Positions 33,353 through 34,334 of a stretch of DNA of 34,334 nucleotides are shown piece by piece. Positions within the stretch are counted from its first letter, which is position 1, and the number at the start of each line of letters is the position of its first letter. The notes under the pieces were generated by a model that saw nothing but the letters and a program-made list of their open reading frames with translations, had not been told where the DNA came from and did not search any database. Position numbers and translations under genes: made by a program. The DNA is from an uncultured Lachnobacterium sp. GTDB taxonomy: Bacteria; Bacillota; Clostridia; Lachnospirales; Lachnospiraceae. The stretch covers positions 1 to 34,334 of the forward strand of contig CALAST010000069.1 of assembly GCA_937889225.1 (NCBI GenBank). The letters run 5' to 3'.

Positions 33353-34334
33353 ATGGCAGTTAGAGTAGCGATTAATGGTTTTGGCCGTATCGGCCGTCTT
33401 GCTTTCAGACAGATGTTCGGAGCAGAAGGATATGAAGTAGTAGCAATCAACGATTTAACAAGCCCAAAAATGTTGGCTCACTTGTTAAAATATGACTCTT
33501 CTCAGGGGAAATATGCATTAGCTGATAAAGTATCTGCAACAGAAGATTCTATCATCGTTGATGGACAGGAAATCAAAATTTATGCATTCCCAGATGCAAA
33601 CAACTGCCCATGGGGTGAATTAAACGTAGACGTAGTATTAGAATGTTCAGGTTTCTACACAAGCAAAGCTAAAGCAGAAGCTCACATCAATGCAGGCGCT
33701 CGTAAAGTTGTTATTTCTGCACCAGCAGGAAATGACCTTCCAACTATCGTTTACAATGTAAACCATGAAACACTTAAAGCTGATGATACAATCATCTCTG
33801 CAGCTTCTTGTACAACAAACTGTTTAGCTCCTATGGCTAACGCTTTAAACAAATATGCAGAAATCAAATCTGGTATCATGTGTACAATCCATGCTTATAC
33901 AGGCGATCAGATGACACTTGATGGACCACAGAGAAAAGGTGATTTAAGAAGATCACGTGCTGCAGCTTGCAACATCGTTCCAAACAGCACAGGTGCTGCT
34001 AAAGCTATCGGTTTAGTTATTCCAGAATTAAACGGAAAATTAATCGGTGCTGCACAGCGTGTACCAACTCCAACAGGTTCTTCTACAATCCTTTTCGCAG
34101 TAGTTAAAGGTGAAAACGTAACAGCAGAAGGTATCAACGAAGCTATGAAAGCTGCTGCAAACGAATCATTCGGCTACAACACAGACGAAATCGTTTCTTC
34201 TGATATCATCGGTATGACATATGGTTCATTATTCGATGCTACACAGACAATGGTTAAAGAAGTTGGCGATGGCTTATACGAAGTACAGGTTGTTTCTTGG
34301 TATGACAACGAAAACAGCTACACATCTCAGATGG
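33353..34334 (+). CDS. gap: Glyceraldehyde-3-phosphate dehydrogenase, type I (3' end beyond window)
   Basis: 327 residues are present and the gene runs off the edge; the family is about 335-340 long, so only the last few codons are missing. The NAD-binding start is VAINGFGRIGRLAFR. The catalytic cysteine is Cys153 in SCTTNCLAP, with HAYTGDQ and the RRSRAAACNIVPNSTGAAK stretch as further signatures, and WYDNENSY near the end. The enzyme oxidises glyceraldehyde 3-phosphate to 1,3-bisphosphoglycerate in glycolysis. Codon use is more biased (many GCT, AAC, ATC) than in the neighbours, as expected for a very highly expressed gene. ATG 33353 follows GGAGG. Confidence 0.97.
   Translation, partial: MAVRVAINGFGRIGRLAFRQMFGAEGYEVVAINDLTSPKMLAHLLKYDSSQGKYALADKVSATEDSIIVDGQEIKIYAFPDANNCPWGELNVDVVLECSGFYTSKAKAEAHINAGARKVVISAPAGNDLPTIVYNVNHETLKADDTIISAASCTTNCLAPMANALNKYAEIKSGIMCTIHAYTGDQMTLDGPQRKGDLRRSRAAACNIVPNSTGAAKAIGLVIPELNGKLIGAAQRVPTPTGSSTILFAVVKGENVTAEGINEAMKAAANESFGYNTDEIVSSDIIGMTYGSLFDATQTMVKEVGDGLYEVQVVSWYDNENSYTSQM

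Noticed and set aside
1..34334. CRISPR array or large tandem repeat array
   Set aside because: No series of regularly spaced identical repeats was seen; the repeats found are the 26-bp pair, the antitoxin duplication and the AGGTCTAT cluster.

Overview
The window reads as chromosomal DNA of a low-GC, Gram-positive anaerobe of the Clostridia, most likely a gut Lachnospiraceae. Pointers are strong GGAGG-type ribosome binding sites, an AT-rich codon bias, a one-chain PurS-PurL-PurQ enzyme, InlB-type surface repeats, an M32 carboxypeptidase, and membrane-linked XRE regulators of a kind common in that family. Species cannot be fixed from the sequence alone.

Layout. Bases 1-490 hold the 3' end of a 23S rRNA gene, its terminator (no 5S gene follows) and a tRNA-Trp with its own promoter. 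Bases 500-5740 carry housekeeping-type genes: an HD-GYP protein, an M32 carboxypeptidase and a helicase with an N-terminal PD-(D/E)XK-like nuclease domain. Bases 5890-17070 are one long plus-strand cluster: a VirB11/TadA-type ATPase overlapping a double T2SSF membrane protein, at least six small single-helix membrane proteins (34-184 aa), and three large exported proteins with Ig-like/DUF5011 and InlB B-type repeats, one of which also has a DnaJ-like four-fold CxxC zinc-binding module. I read this as a reduced Tad-like pilus or secretion machine with its surface partners. Bases 17200-20260 hold a LysR regulator divergent from a membrane-anchored L,D-transpeptidase, with a perfect dyad between them; then comes purL (20483-24286).

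Bases 24290-32230 are an accessory patch with many signs of turnover: gene remnants, a DinJ/YafQ-type toxin-antitoxin pair flanked by 26-bp direct repeats, a HAD hydrolase, three GNAT proteins (one fused to DUF3795), a Nudix hydrolase, three XRE regulators (one broken), a chimeric ORF that ends in a second copy of the antitoxin C-terminus, and a promoter-structured RNA-terminator unit directly ahead of a split PBECR4-like nuclease ORF. A cluster of AGGTCTAT inverted repeats closes the patch. The window ends with a PHP-family phosphatase on the minus strand and the start of gap (glyceraldehyde-3-phosphate dehydrogenase), which runs off the right edge.

The two places most worth following up are the Tad-like locus with its exported repeat proteins, and the RNA plus PBECR4 unit, whose order (promoter, structured RNA, terminator, nuclease-like ORF) resembles type III toxin-antitoxin loci although the protein is not a recognisable ToxN. 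All family calls were made by eye from motifs; no database search was run.
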